Shown: piece by piece, positions 27,601-35,667 of the stretch
Numbering within the stretch: position 1 is the first letter of the stretch
Layout of the letters: each line of letters begins with the position of its first letter
Assembly (NCBI GenBank): GCA_017416765.1
Contig: JAFQBE010000033.1
Span: 1 to 64,000 of the forward strand
Length of the DNA stretch: 64,000 nucleotides
Source of the DNA: Clostridia bacterium
Lineage (GTDB): Bacteria > Bacillota > Clostridia > Oscillospirales > Acutalibacteraceae
Direction of reading: 5' to 3'
The notes under the pieces: model-generated
Databases searched by the model: none
What the model saw: only the letters and a program-made list of their open reading frames with translations
Told to the model about the DNA's origin: nothing
Position numbers and translations under genes: made by a program

Positions 27601-30600
27601 TTGCAATTTTCTCCGCTTTTGAAGCAAGGGCAGACCTTACAATCGGCGCACGGGGCTTTGAAATTGAGCTTTCCGAGCTGGGAATATTGGGAATTGAACT
27701 TATTGAAAGGCTTGGAATATCAGCTTATTGGTATCCCGAGTTCAAATTCAGAGGCTCAATCAATGTTGATATTCTCGATATTATTTTAGGCGCAGGCTAT
27801 ATTGTTATAGAGGAAGACCGGAGAAATGATTCAATATTCTGGGAGGGCTTTGTAACGGCACGACTACAAACCCCCGATTTACCGCTGATAGGCAGTATAA
27901 CAATAGGTCAGGCGGACTTGGGTCTGAACACCAATAAAATATGGGGTGCTCTGCATGTTATAGGCATTGATATGGGCATTACCTATTATTGGGGCGGCGA
28001 TGTGGATTTCGGCTTCGGCAAATATGATGCACCAGAGCCTACTTATCCCATTTCGCTGCAGTCGATACCTGTAAGCGTTAATGAGCAGACGGGTCAGATT
28101 CTCTATATGAGTGTGGGAACAAACGCTGTTCTTGCGGCAGAAGCAATAATTGCTCCGCAATCAGACACTCAGAAAGTTATTACCGATAAAGCTGAGGTAA
28201 CAAGTACGGTTGACCGTATGAGCCACACTGTCAAGCTCGGCGGTTTCAAGGGCAACAGTGATATGGCTCTTAGCGTAACCTTTGAGGCTCAGACTCTTGA
28301 AGAAGCACAGGCGATTGCTTATGGCGGCAAAAACGGCAAATCAGGCATCAGGCTGACCGCAGCAGATGACGACAGCGAATACGAGCTTAAATGGATTGAC
28401 AATTCCGTAGATGCCGACAAGCAGACCGACGCAAACGCTCTTCTTTCCTACAACGAGGAAACGAAGCAGGCTCACGCAACGATTACCTTTACTGAAAAGG
28501 AAGCCTATTCTCATAACTGGCTTCTCTCAGCTAACGCACCCGCAGACCTTGCTCTTTACGAAATGGAGCATATGGCAGGACTTGACAGCGCAGATTACAG
28601 CTATGAAGCAGGTAATATGACTGTTAACTGGCAGGGCAGTATGCTTGAGGATATTGACAGCCTTGCAGTTTACGCAATAGGTGAAGATGATGAAGTATAT
28701 ACACTTTATCAGACAGAGGATACTGCTGTTATTGCAGGTGGTATGGCAAATGCAACCAAGGGTATGGCAACCTTTGAAATTCCTGCAGATTTGCCGAGCG
28801 GCAGCTATACGGTTAAGGTTGTTGCAAGCAGCGAAGCAAACAGCATAAACGATATCGCTCAGGCTGAAGGCAAATTCGATTATGTTAACCCCAATCAGCC
28901 TGCTGACCCCGAATTCGGCGGCGTTAAGCTCGGAGGCGATTACAGCATTGATGTAAACATAGCTGCAAAAGACGATTACGAGGGCTATGTTGTAACCGTA
29001 TATGAGAAGCAGACCGCAGACGGTGAAGTAAGCTGGATTGAAACCGAGCTTGGCAACCAGTGGATTGAAGCCGATGAAAACGGCACACTTCCCGAAACAA
29101 TAGTTGCCGGCGGTCGATATACAAATACGGTTTACACCGATTCTGACGGTAATGTTCTTTCCGCAGCCGAAGCAGAAAAAGCGGAGAATGTAACCGAAAC
29201 AACGGAAGAAATAGGGCTTGAGGCAGGCAAAACCTACCGTGTAGGCGTTACCGCTCACAAGACTGATGCCAACGGCAATACGCTCTTCTCCGAAGAAGTA
29301 TTTTCCGATGAAATTGAAATGAAGGCTCCCGTTGCTCCCAAGCTCAATATCAGAGCGCAGAAGGCAAAATACATTGAAGATATTTCAATGGTATCGGCAA
29401 CGGTTGATACCGTAAACGAAAGCAAGGTAGTTGTTGACGTTTCTTCCGATATGCCCGTCAGCGGCACATGGTCGCTTGATGACGGTGCAGAAAAAGGCGA
29501 ATTTAAAGCTGAAAATTCTGCGCAGATTATTCTTGGCGGCGAAGAAGGTCTTGCAGAAGGCGAGCATACATTAACCGTTTACGGCGAAACCGAAAACGGC
29601 GATGCTTTCTCAAAGCATTATCGCTTCAAGGTTGATATAACCGCTCCCAGACTGCAGTTCAGCTCACCGCACAATGGTGCTTTCTTTGCCGGAACTGTTA
29701 CTGTTGCGGGTATAAGCGAACCGAAATCTGCCGTATATTTTTATCTTGACAATATGCTTTTTAAGAGCATTGAAGTTGACGAAAACGGTGAATTTAATGT
29801 CGGTATAGCAATGGATACCTCAAAGCTGGAGCAGACTGTTTCGGTTTACGCCAAGGATTTGGCAGGCAACGAAACAAGAACCTACGAAATGCAGCTTACA
29901 AACTCGATTATCGGCGAGTTCGGTTCAGAGTTTGCAATCTTCCTCAACGGAACGGACTATACCAACAAAACTATTCCTGCCGGTGCAGGCGGTATGCTTG
30001 AACTGCGTGCCGTTTCGGGTGACAGAAATGTTGTCATTCCCGCAAACAGCATTATAGGCAGGCAGGCTGAGTGGTCCGTAACAACAGTTGAAGGTACTGC
30101 AAGCATCAGCAATATGCAGCTTGTAACTGATAACGATGTCAACGGCATCATTACCGTTGAACTTGATAAGCAGAGCGTTGCGGCTGTTCTTGGCGGCAAT
30201 GAAGCTCTTGAAGACAGTGTTTATGAGATTGTTCTGCCCGAAAACGGTGTAGGCTATACAATAAATACGCAGGACGAAACAACCGTTAAATATGGCTCCG
30301 ATTTCAGCTTTACTGTTGACCTTGCAGACGGCTACAGCAAAACCGCAAACTTTGCCGTTAAGGTAAACGGTGTAGAAATTGAACCGACAAACGGTGTTTA
30401 CACAATAAGCAGCGTTACCGCTAAAAAGACGGTTACTGTTGCAGGAGTTGCGGATATTACGGCACCCGAAGCCGAAATTCAAATCAGCGAACACAAATTC
30501 AACAGCTTCCTCAACACAATAACATTTGAACGCTTCTTTAAGCAAACGCAGAAGGCAACCGTAGCTGCAACAGATGCCGGCAGCGGAATGGACGCAGTTT

Positions 30601-32300
30601 ATTATATCGTTTCCGACAAGGCGTTGACTGTTGACGAAGTCAAGGCGGCTGAATGGACAGAGTATGACGGCGCAATCAATCTCAACCCGGATTTGAAGGC
30701 GGTTATCTATATCAAGGCTGTTGATAAAGCGGGCAATGTCGGCTATATCAGCTCCGACGGACTTGTGCTTGACAGCACAGTGCCTGTAATCACCGGTATT
30801 GAAGACGGTAAAACCTACTACGGTGAGCTTACAGCATCGGTACAGGATGATAACCTTGACAAGGTGCTTGTTGACGGTGAAGAAATTGAAACCACAGATG
30901 GCAGCTTTGCTATCGTTCCCGACAACAAAGAGCATACTGTTGAGGTAACCGACAAGGCAGGCAACAGCATCTCCTACATATTCAGCGTTTATGAAACCTA
31001 TGCGGTTAAGTTTGTCGTTGATAATGAGGTTTACAAAACAGTAACCGTAAATTACGGCGATGACCTTGCAGCGAGCGAATTCCCTGTAATTCCCGAAAAG
31101 ACGGGTTATACAAATATTCCTCCGGTATGGGAACCCGACAGCCTTGAAAATATTAAGGAAGATAAGGTTGTCAGAGCTGTTTACACTCCCGATGTCTGCA
31201 AGGTGATACTTCCTGATAACGCAATCGGCTACGAAGTGAATACCGAGCAGGAAACAGAGGTAACCTACGGTCAGCCGTTCAGCTTTACCGTTGATACAAC
31301 GGAAGGCTATTCAAAGACCGATAAGTTTAAGGTATATGTCAACCGGACTGAAATTTCAAGCATAAACGGTGTTTATACTATTGCTCAGGTACAGTCGGAT
31401 ATCGTCATCACTGTTGAAGGTGTTGCCGATATAACAGCACCCGAAATTGAAATTCAGGTTAAGGACAGCATCTGGAACAGCTTCCTCAACACAATCACTT
31501 TCAACCATTTCTTTAAAGAAACTCAGAAGGCAAAGATAACCGCAGCCGACAGCGGCAGCGGAGTAAACAAGGTTTATTATTATCTTTCCGAGAGAATGAT
31601 GAGCCTTGATGATGTTAAGGCGGCTGAATGGATTGAGTATACGGATACGGTTAAGCTCGACCCCGAGCAGATCGTTGTCGTATATGTCAAGGCGGTTGAT
31701 AACGCAGGCAATGCTTCGTATATCAGCTCCGACGGACTTGTGTTTGATAACACCTCACCCGTTATCACCGGTATCGAGGACGGCGGCGTTTATGAAGGCG
31801 CAGTAACCGTTACGGTTGACGATGATAATGTCAGCAAAATAACGGTAAATGACACGGTTGTTTATGATTCTCAAACAGCAGAAGACGAGTCAATGGGCAG
31901 ACAGTTTACCGTGAATCCTGCTGAGGGCGAGCAGATTGTTACCGTAATCGATAAGGCAGGTAATGAAATCAGCGTAACCGTAACCGTTTATGAGGAATAT
32001 GACATCAGCGATGTTGTAACAGGCATTAACGGTTTTGATAAAAACCGAGTTACAATCTTCTGGGAGGATGATATCAATTATCTTATCGCTCAGATTGATG
32101 AGCTTCTTGCAAGACCCGCTATATCAAACGAGAAAACGGAGCTTCTTGAGGCCTACAGAGCGCAGGCAGAAGAGCTTATTGAAATTATCAACAACCCCGT
32201 TGAATATTTCTCATTCCGTTTATTCTATTTCATCTGGGATTGTCTGACCTGGAAATATAACGGAATTCTTAATGCATTCGGTTTGATTTTCGGATGCTGA
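24672..32300 (+). CDS. Giant secreted multi-domain protein 2 with beta-rich hydrophobic core
   Basis: 2542 residues from ATG 24672 (AAAGGAG 9 bp upstream). A clear signal peptide ends at VYAA. In order: an N-terminal beta domain (to about 350); an IPT/TIG-like domain (about 460-570, IDPQVIYSEGTRQLFLSG); a glycine-rich amphipathic beta region at about 838-1120 (nt 27184-28030, GGGFIGFNASIEVGIP...); and Ig/FN3-like repeats. Then come two tandem copies of a module of about 320 residues (nt 30220-31197 and 31198-32000) containing GVADITAPE and NSFLNTITF. An InlB/Listeria-Bacteroides-like repeat occurs once (VPDVCK region). The C-terminus has Trp/Phe-rich hydrophobic helices (FRLFYFIWDCLTW) that may hold it to the membrane. 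It shares an operon with the first giant protein. Confidence 0.75.
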   Translation: MNTKLKKILSSVLVAVMLMTSIPTAVYAAGTGADNPEKLELSDEYVKVTVSGKNGGFLIDTLEGDKLEKADNNKFLLYPAEEYDTSYTSIRVTRKNGDVEDYIFGRKYGFLWLEGRDISLVKEGNSIVASWSVKDITVEQSLTLLDEMASQHGMVGISYKVSTTSDDVENIKLRIMLDTALGYQDYGTYQVPNSLNEYTTVVGEKIIDTKGGIEYNGTMFAIDDAKSPNISAYTTDAAVGSEKVMPYQIAFGHWNNLASSVFDFIPNEELDFTNPYNIDYMTADSAYALYYDMGAVAQNGEATIATYYGVFSNSTVSEEEGVAINFTSLPTNMEFNGDKTAYLPQVGDKNGDVKLQMSIENISGSDLSGVSVVIKSQNGVVPYSNWQLDLSYGSESDYSTYISDFVAGEEALIDVYYNISPIQVSEYRRFEVIVQDGSKVLGSREFYLFCPGVLGEVVAFNSIDPQVIYSEGTRQLFLSGNNFSLMADPTAYATVFRPVAGGDDVIIPSKDVVVDPGTNTMYIIVEQEMIPGAYQVIFDWNEAGKEDTTAQLLQFQVSSKPEVMSPIYGLVTVEKDDGFTERNPKYKVGIYETEADYRAKVKDPNNQVYLEIRGNFGVRYDENGNPVEMKATSIADIEGKITNTINISNCLDIEDGYLAVIVNNPGTDDQSIDVNIDGRVYTTNSRTKVWNGVCAITSFENGELSSLLQYKSDGSQTTDVENSVTNTNAITLLWPGAASDAQTLAGIVFEFRYCQFGMMATEHGDVTDSTPKKRVISFGAEMSPSFLLPKNYDHKRTQTSPLDVVQYALAKKNYTASQLREVRSSLAADQRAWEIAQRGTLNLNVSNILFGGGFIGFNASIEVGIPEYFSGIPSIGGVLDLKILPAAGYWEVGVEGQASFLTVIKVEAALTLMKVDGVSPGVDKVYFYCEGNYPGINVDGVGVFWVRGMGGGLDGMYKSLYIQSAVPPISLLFSGKFAIFSAFEARADLTIGARGFEIELSELGILGIELIERLGISAYWYPEFKFRGSINVDILDIILGAGYIVIEEDRRNDSIFWEGFVTARLQTPDLPLIGSITIGQADLGLNTNKIWGALHVIGIDMGITYYWGGDVDFGFGKYDAPEPTYPISLQSIPVSVNEQTGQILYMSVGTNAVLAAEAIIAPQSDTQKVITDKAEVTSTVDRMSHTVKLGGFKGNSDMALSVTFEAQTLEEAQAIAYGGKNGKSGIRLTAADDDSEYELKWIDNSVDADKQTDANALLSYNEETKQAHATITFTEKEAYSHNWLLSANAPADLALYEMEHMAGLDSADYSYEAGNMTVNWQGSMLEDIDSLAVYAIGEDDEVYTLYQTEDTAVIAGGMANATKGMATFEIPADLPSGSYTVKVVASSEANSINDIAQAEGKFDYVNPNQPADPEFGGVKLGGDYSIDVNIAAKDDYEGYVVTVYEKQTADGEVSWIETELGNQWIEADENGTLPETIVAGGRYTNTVYTDSDGNVLSAAEAEKAENVTETTEEIGLEAGKTYRVGVTAHKTDANGNTLFSEEVFSDEIEMKAPVAPKLNIRAQKAKYIEDISMVSATVDTVNESKVVVDVSSDMPVSGTWSLDDGAEKGEFKAENSAQIILGGEEGLAEGEHTLTVYGETENGDAFSKHYRFKVDITAPRLQFSSPHNGAFFAGTVTVAGISEPKSAVYFYLDNMLFKSIEVDENGEFNVGIAMDTSKLEQTVSVYAKDLAGNETRTYEMQLTNSIIGEFGSEFAIFLNGTDYTNKTIPAGAGGMLELRAVSGDRNVVIPANSIIGRQAEWSVTTVEGTASISNMQLVTDNDVNGIITVELDKQSVAAVLGGNEALEDSVYEIVLPENGVGYTINTQDETTVKYGSDFSFTVDLADGYSKTANFAVKVNGVEIEPTNGVYTISSVTAKKTVTVAGVADITAPEAEIQISEHKFNSFLNTITFERFFKQTQKATVAATDAGSGMDAVYYIVSDKALTVDEVKAAEWTEYDGAINLNPDLKAVIYIKAVDKAGNVGYISSDGLVLDSTVPVITGIEDGKTYYGELTASVQDDNLDKVLVDGEEIETTDGSFAIVPDNKEHTVEVTDKAGNSISYIFSVYETYAVKFVVDNEVYKTVTVNYGDDLAASEFPVIPEKTGYTNIPPVWEPDSLENIKEDKVVRAVYTPDVCKVILPDNAIGYEVNTEQETEVTYGQPFSFTVDTTEGYSKTDKFKVYVNRTEISSINGVYTIAQVQSDIVITVEGVADITAPEIEIQVKDSIWNSFLNTITFNHFFKETQKAKITAADSGSGVNKVYYYLSERMMSLDDVKAAEWIEYTDTVKLDPEQIVVVYVKAVDNAGNASYISSDGLVFDNTSPVITGIEDGGVYEGAVTVTVDDDNVSKITVNDTVVYDSQTAEDESMGRQFTVNPAEGEQIVTVIDKAGNEISVTVTVYEEYDISDVVTGINGFDKNRVTIFWEDDINYLIAQIDELLARPAISNEKTELLEAYRAQAEELIEIINNPVEYFSFRLFYFIWDCLTWKYNGILNAFGLIFGC

Positions 32301-32339
32301 AAACAACGATGATTGTTAACTTATTCGTATAGCACACAT

Positions 32340-32376
32340 AACCAGCCGATGGAGTAAAACCCATCGGCTGGTTTTT
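32340..32376 (+). terminator. Intrinsic terminator of giant-protein operon
   Basis: ACCAGCCGATGG pairs with CCATCGGCTGGT across a short AGTAAAAC loop and is followed by TTTTTGTT. It ends the TetR-giant protein transcript. Confidence 0.85.
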
Positions 32377-32377
32377 G

Positions 32378-32406
32378 TTGACAAAGTAAAAACAATTCAA
32401 TATATA
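32378..32406 (+). promoter_or_regulatory. Strong sigma-A-like promoter upstream of SASP gene
   Basis: TTGACA (32378-32383) and TATATA (32401-32406) with a 17-bp spacer lie directly after the terminator. Transcription would leave an AT-rich leader of about 200 nt before the SASP gene. SASP genes are normally read by forespore sigma-G; I could not identify a convincing sigma-G site. Confidence 0.45.
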
Positions 32407-32608
32407 ATGACGATAACAAAAGCAAAAGTTAAAAATTGACATACAAATTGAATCAGAAAAACAATGTTAATTATTAAATAATAAATATAATTGCACACAA
32501 ATATTTATTGTTAAGTTTACAAAACTTTACAATAATAAATTCAATTTGCAAATCAATAATAATAGAGCAAACGCAAACGAAAGCTTTAGCAAAGGAGTGT
32601 AATTGAAA

Positions 32609-32869
32609 ATGGCAAAGAGCAATAACAAGAGCGTAGTGCCCGAGGCAAGAGAAGCACTTGACCGCTTCAAGATGGAAGCTGCAAGCGAAGTAGGCGTTAA
32701 CCTCAAGCAGGGTTACAACGGTGACCTCACATCTAAGGAAGCCGGTTCTGTCGGCGGTCAGATGGTCAAGGACATCTTCCCCGTACGAACCTTTCATTTT
32801 TCACGCAATTACCGCTGGCTCGACGGCCATAAAAAGGAGTTTTCATACGAGGTTTCTTTGGCAGTTTAA
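32609..32869 (+). CDS. Alpha/beta-type small acid-soluble spore protein with atypical tail
   Basis: 86 residues. The conserved SASP core is plain: ALDRFKMEAASEVGVNL contains the GPR protease site (E-x-A-S-E-x-G), then KEAGSVGGQMVKD. These proteins coat and protect DNA in dormant spores. AAAGGAGTG lies 9 bp before ATG 32609. Family members end soon after the MVK motif with a short helical Glu/Lys/Gln tail. Here about 30 aromatic and basic residues (IFPVRTFHFSRNYRWLDG...) follow instead. This looks like a junction or frameshift, with the original 3' end lost near 32780. Confidence 0.75.
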   Translation: MAKSNNKSVVPEAREALDRFKMEAASEVGVNLKQGYNGDLTSKEAGSVGGQMVKDIFPVRTFHFSRNYRWLDGHKKEFSYEVSLAV

Positions 32870-32899
32870 CTTGTTTTGAAATGTAATATAGAAAACATA

Positions 32900-32924
32900 A
32901 GGCGGCAGGAAAAACTGCCGCCTT
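32900..32924 (+). terminator. Intrinsic terminator after SASP gene
   Basis: GGCGGCAG-GAAAAA-CTGCCGCC stem followed by a TTGATAGTT tail. Near-identical 21-bp direct repeats (TTGTTTTGAAATRTAATATRG) flank it at about 32873 and 32947. Confidence 0.65.
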
Positions 32925-32983
32925 GATAGTTGTTTGCATATGAAGATTGTTTTGAAATATAATATGGTTCAATGTTATAAATT

Positions 32984-33046
32984 AACTATTCATACTTGAC
33001 ATATTAACTGCGATTTAGTAATATAATAATGCAAATATGAATAGTT
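32984..33046 (+). promoter_or_regulatory. HipBA promoter bracketed by an 11-bp inverted repeat
   Basis: AACTATTCATA (32984-32994) and TATGAATAGTT (33036-33046) are perfect inverted copies. They bracket a promoter with TTGACA (32996-33001) and TAATAT (33019-33024), spacer 17 bp. The second half-site ends just before the RBS TTGGAGG. This is the arrangement expected for repression by the HipB-like antitoxin alone or with HipA. Confidence 0.65.
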
Positions 33047-33061
33047 ATATTTGGAGGCTTT

Positions 33062-33418
33062 ATGAGGATTACGCAGTTGGAAAGCGAAAAAGCTGTTCTG
33101 AAGGAGTTTGGGAACAGAATAAAACAGTACAGAATATCGTTGAATATCACACAGCAGCAGCTTGCTGAGCGGTGCGGTGTTTCGGTCAGCACGCTTGTGC
33201 GCATAGAAAACGGCGATGACCCTAAATGGTCAACAATAATTAAAATTTTATCTGAATTTAACTTGTTGGAAAATCTGGAAATATTAATACCTGAGCCACA
33301 GCCCGATTACAAAGCAATGTTTGAAGAAAAGACAGCAAGGAAACGTGCACGACCCGATAAAAATAAAACGGGTGACAACTGGGTCTGGGGAGAAGACAGA
33401 GAGGATGAAGAGAATTGA
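33062..33418 (+). CDS. HipB-like XRE antitoxin/repressor
   Basis: 118 residues. A Cro/C1-type HTH occupies about residues 12-70 (IKQYRISLNITQQQLAERCG, then STLVRIENGDDP). The C-terminal 45 residues are charged and probably disordered, as in other HipB antitoxins where the tail contacts the toxin or is degraded. The RBS TTGGAGG lies 7 bp before the ATG. Its stop overlaps the TTG start of the HipA gene (TTGA), showing translational coupling. It probably binds the inverted repeat around its own promoter. Confidence 0.85.
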   Translation: MRITQLESEKAVLKEFGNRIKQYRISLNITQQQLAERCGVSVSTLVRIENGDDPKWSTIIKILSEFNLLENLEILIPEPQPDYKAMFEEKTARKRARPDKNKTGDNWVWGEDREDEEN

Positions 33419-34704
33419 AAAGTGTAAACACGGTCAGTGTGAAATTGTGGGGTACAGTTGTCGGTTATCTTCATCAGGAGGATAATGGTATAGTAGGCTT
33501 TCAGTATGATGTGGATTTTTTGAAAAGCAATATTCAGATTTCACCGATTAAAATGCCCTTGTCTGCGGCAACCTATTCGTTTCCCGCTTTGCCGGAACAG
33601 ACTTTTTACGGCTTGCCGGGTATGGTTGCTGACTCGCTTCCCGACAAATTCGGCAATATAGTCATAAAAAACTATCTTGAAAGTCAGGGCCGTATTGAAG
33701 ACAGTTTATCGGTTATTGAAAAGCTTTGTTACACAGGCAAACGTGGTATGGGTGCGCTGGAATATGAGCCTTCAAAAGACATTGTATCAGTGAACGAAAA
33801 GGTTGACCTTGATGCTCTGACAAAACTTGCTTCAGATATTTTGTCTGAAAAAGAGCAGTTCCATCTTCAGAAAGATGATAAGCTTATGGCACAGTTAATG
33901 GAATGCGGTTCTTCTGTCGGTGGTGCAAGGGCCAAAACTCTTATTGCGTGGAATCCCGAAACAAACGATATCCGTTCGGGTCAGATTGATGCCGGAAAGG
34001 GCTATGAATATTGGCTTCTTAAGTTCGATAATATTAAGAACAACAAAGATAAAGATTCGAGACCTGATGACGGTGAATATACAAAAGTTGAATATGCTTA
34101 CTATTTAATGGCACTTGATGCAGGAATTGAGATGAGCGAGTGCAGGCTTTACAAAGAAAACGGCAGTGCTCACTTTATGACAAAGCGTTTTGACAGAAAA
34201 GGAGCAAAAGGAGAAAAACTTCATATGCAGTCCCTTTGTGCTCTTGCACATCTGGATTTCAATTCACCGAGAGTTTATTCGTATGAAGAAGCGTTTACCG
34301 TAATGAAACAGCTTAAGCTGCCATACAGGGATTTTGTTCAGTTATTCAGGCGAATGGTGTTCAATGAATACGCCAAAAACTACGACGACCACACAAAAAA
34401 TATATCCTTCCTTATGGATAAAAAAGGTGTCTGGTCGTTGTCGCCTGCATATGATGTCACGTTTTCATACAGAAAAGATAGTATATGGGTCAGCGCTCAT
34501 CAGATGCTCATTAACGGCAAATCGGACAATATTACAACAGAAGATATGCTTAAAGTTGCCGAAAAAGCAGGTGTCAAAAAATCCGATGCAGTAAAAAGTA
34601 TAGAGCAGGTAAGGACTTCCGTTTCAAAATGGGCGAATTTTGCCCGACAGACAGATATGTCAGAACACAATATAAAAATGATACAATCAAATCTGAATTT
34701 ATAA
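33415..34704 (+). CDS. hipA: HipA-family serine/threonine kinase toxin
   Basis: 429 residues, the normal HipA length. The N-terminal couple domain ends near residue 110. A glycine-rich SSVGGARAKTL (about 165) is the ATP-binding loop. The catalytic motif NYDDHTKN (about 322-329) carries the kinase Asp, and SPAYDVT the magnesium-binding Asp. E. coli HipA phosphorylates glutamyl-tRNA synthetase and causes growth arrest; the target here is unknown. It starts at TTG 33415, overlapping the antitoxin stop by 4 bp, with GAGGATGAAGAG as RBS. All key residues are intact, so it should be active. Confidence 0.9.
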   Translation: MKSVNTVSVKLWGTVVGYLHQEDNGIVGFQYDVDFLKSNIQISPIKMPLSAATYSFPALPEQTFYGLPGMVADSLPDKFGNIVIKNYLESQGRIEDSLSVIEKLCYTGKRGMGALEYEPSKDIVSVNEKVDLDALTKLASDILSEKEQFHLQKDDKLMAQLMECGSSVGGARAKTLIAWNPETNDIRSGQIDAGKGYEYWLLKFDNIKNNKDKDSRPDDGEYTKVEYAYYLMALDAGIEMSECRLYKENGSAHFMTKRFDRKGAKGEKLHMQSLCALAHLDFNSPRVYSYEEAFTVMKQLKLPYRDFVQLFRRMVFNEYAKNYDDHTKNISFLMDKKGVWSLSPAYDVTFSYRKDSIWVSAHQMLINGKSDNITTEDMLKVAEKAGVKKSDAVKSIEQVRTSVSKWANFARQTDMSEHNIKMIQSNLNL

Positions 34705-34759
34705 TGCAAAGGTTTCTGTGAAATAAAAAACTCTGTTCTTTTATTTAAATTTGCGCTTC

Positions 34760-34792
34760 GTACGTATTTTGTACGTGATTTGTACGTAATTA
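34760..34792. repeat. Three tandem 11-bp repeats (GTACGTNNTTT)
   Basis: GTACGTATTTT, GTACGTGATTT and GTACGTAATTA follow one another directly, one helical turn apart. They lie 54 bp before the start of the next gene, in a 140-bp intergenic gap. They look like a regulator array or iteron rather than chance. Confidence 0.55.
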
Positions 34793-34845
34793 TCCTTTAC
34801 ACTGTAGCTTGTCTTTTGACAATAAAGTATGAAAGGATATATTGA

Positions 34846-35361
34846 ATGGAAAAGAATCATGAAAAGCTTGCAGCCCGATTGAAAGAGGAATCTTTCAAAG
34901 CCTACAAATTACCGCCAGATATTACGGATAAGTTCCTTAACCTTACTCCGATTGCGTTCCCTTTTGCAAAAGCATTAATTAAGTCACTTGTTCCTGACGC
35001 TACGGAAGAATTCATTTCAGAGCAATTGACATTCTTTTATCTTGGTAGAATCCCCGATATTGTTCTGAACGAAAACGAATTCTTTGCCCGAGACAACAGC
35101 TTTGCCGACACCCGTAAAGGAACGGTTATCAGGTACGACCCGGATAGACTTCCTTCCGTGGGCTATGCCGTTGTTGAATTCGCAGACGAGCTTTTTGTTG
35201 CCTTTATAAGCCCTAAATCCGATAATATGGTTAAGCTTATTTTTAACGATGAGTATGAAGCTTTGTTATTACCGGAAGAGTTAATTGCCGTGAAAGGTAC
35301 ACCTGTAAGTTACCGCTTGCCCGGCGAAACTGAGTATAATCCAATCAAAACTTTGGTCTGA
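34846..35361 (+). CDS. Protein of unknown function in accessory island
   Basis: 171 residues, soluble, mildly acidic, no signal peptide or membrane helix. I recognise no family. The N-terminal half is helical (KLAARLKEESFKAYKLPPDI, then FPFAKALIKSLVP); the C-terminal half looks beta-rich with a region like a small barrel (KGTVIRYDPDRLPSVGYAVV). GAAAGGAT precedes the ATG. It lies downstream of the 11-bp repeat array and 6 bp before the next small gene, so the two likely form an operon. Its position between a toxin-antitoxin pair and recombinase genes suggests accessory cargo. Confidence 0.6.
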   Translation: MEKNHEKLAARLKEESFKAYKLPPDITDKFLNLTPIAFPFAKALIKSLVPDATEEFISEQLTFFYLGRIPDIVLNENEFFARDNSFADTRKGTVIRYDPDRLPSVGYAVVEFADELFVAFISPKSDNMVKLIFNDEYEALLLPEELIAVKGTPVSYRLPGETEYNPIKTLV

Positions 35362-35373
35362 AAGGTAATGCAA

Positions 35374-35646
35374 ATGGGATTTATCGAAGATTTTTATTAC
35401 GGCAACCTTGAACCGCAAATGCGTGAAATCAAGAAAGAGTCAGACTTTCAAAAGGACTTCAATAAGCTTTGTGAGATAGAAGCATTACTTAAAGAAAAAC
35501 TTACAGATGTCGAAAAAAGTCTTTTTATTGAGTATGTAAACCTATGGGGAATTATATCCGGAGACATCGACTTTGACAGCTACAAGGCCGGATTTAAACA
35601 CGGTGCCGGTTTTGCATTAGATGCGTTTATCACGGATAATGATTAA
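35374..35646 (+). CDS. Small DUF6809-like protein
   Basis: 90 residues from ATG 35374; an ATG two codons earlier is too close to the RBS GAAAGG. It is all-helical, with an opening MGFIEDFYYGNLEPQ and closing FKHGAGFALDAF. This resembles small Clostridia phage/conjugative-element proteins of the DUF6809 type (from memory). No function is known. It is co-directional with and immediately behind the 171-residue protein. Confidence 0.6.
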   Translation: MGFIEDFYYGNLEPQMREIKKESDFQKDFNKLCEIEALLKEKLTDVEKSLFIEYVNLWGIISGDIDFDSYKAGFKHGAGFALDAFITDND

Positions 35647-35667
35647 CTCTTTTCTGAACAACAGTTT

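Noticed and set aside
29925..30935. 336-codon leftward ORF inside giant protein 2
   Set aside because: Antisense shadow of a repetitive coding region; no RBS or domain.
17142..32300. Sortase (LPXTG) anchoring of the giant proteins
   Set aside because: No LPXTG-like motif followed by a helix and basic tail at either C-terminus.
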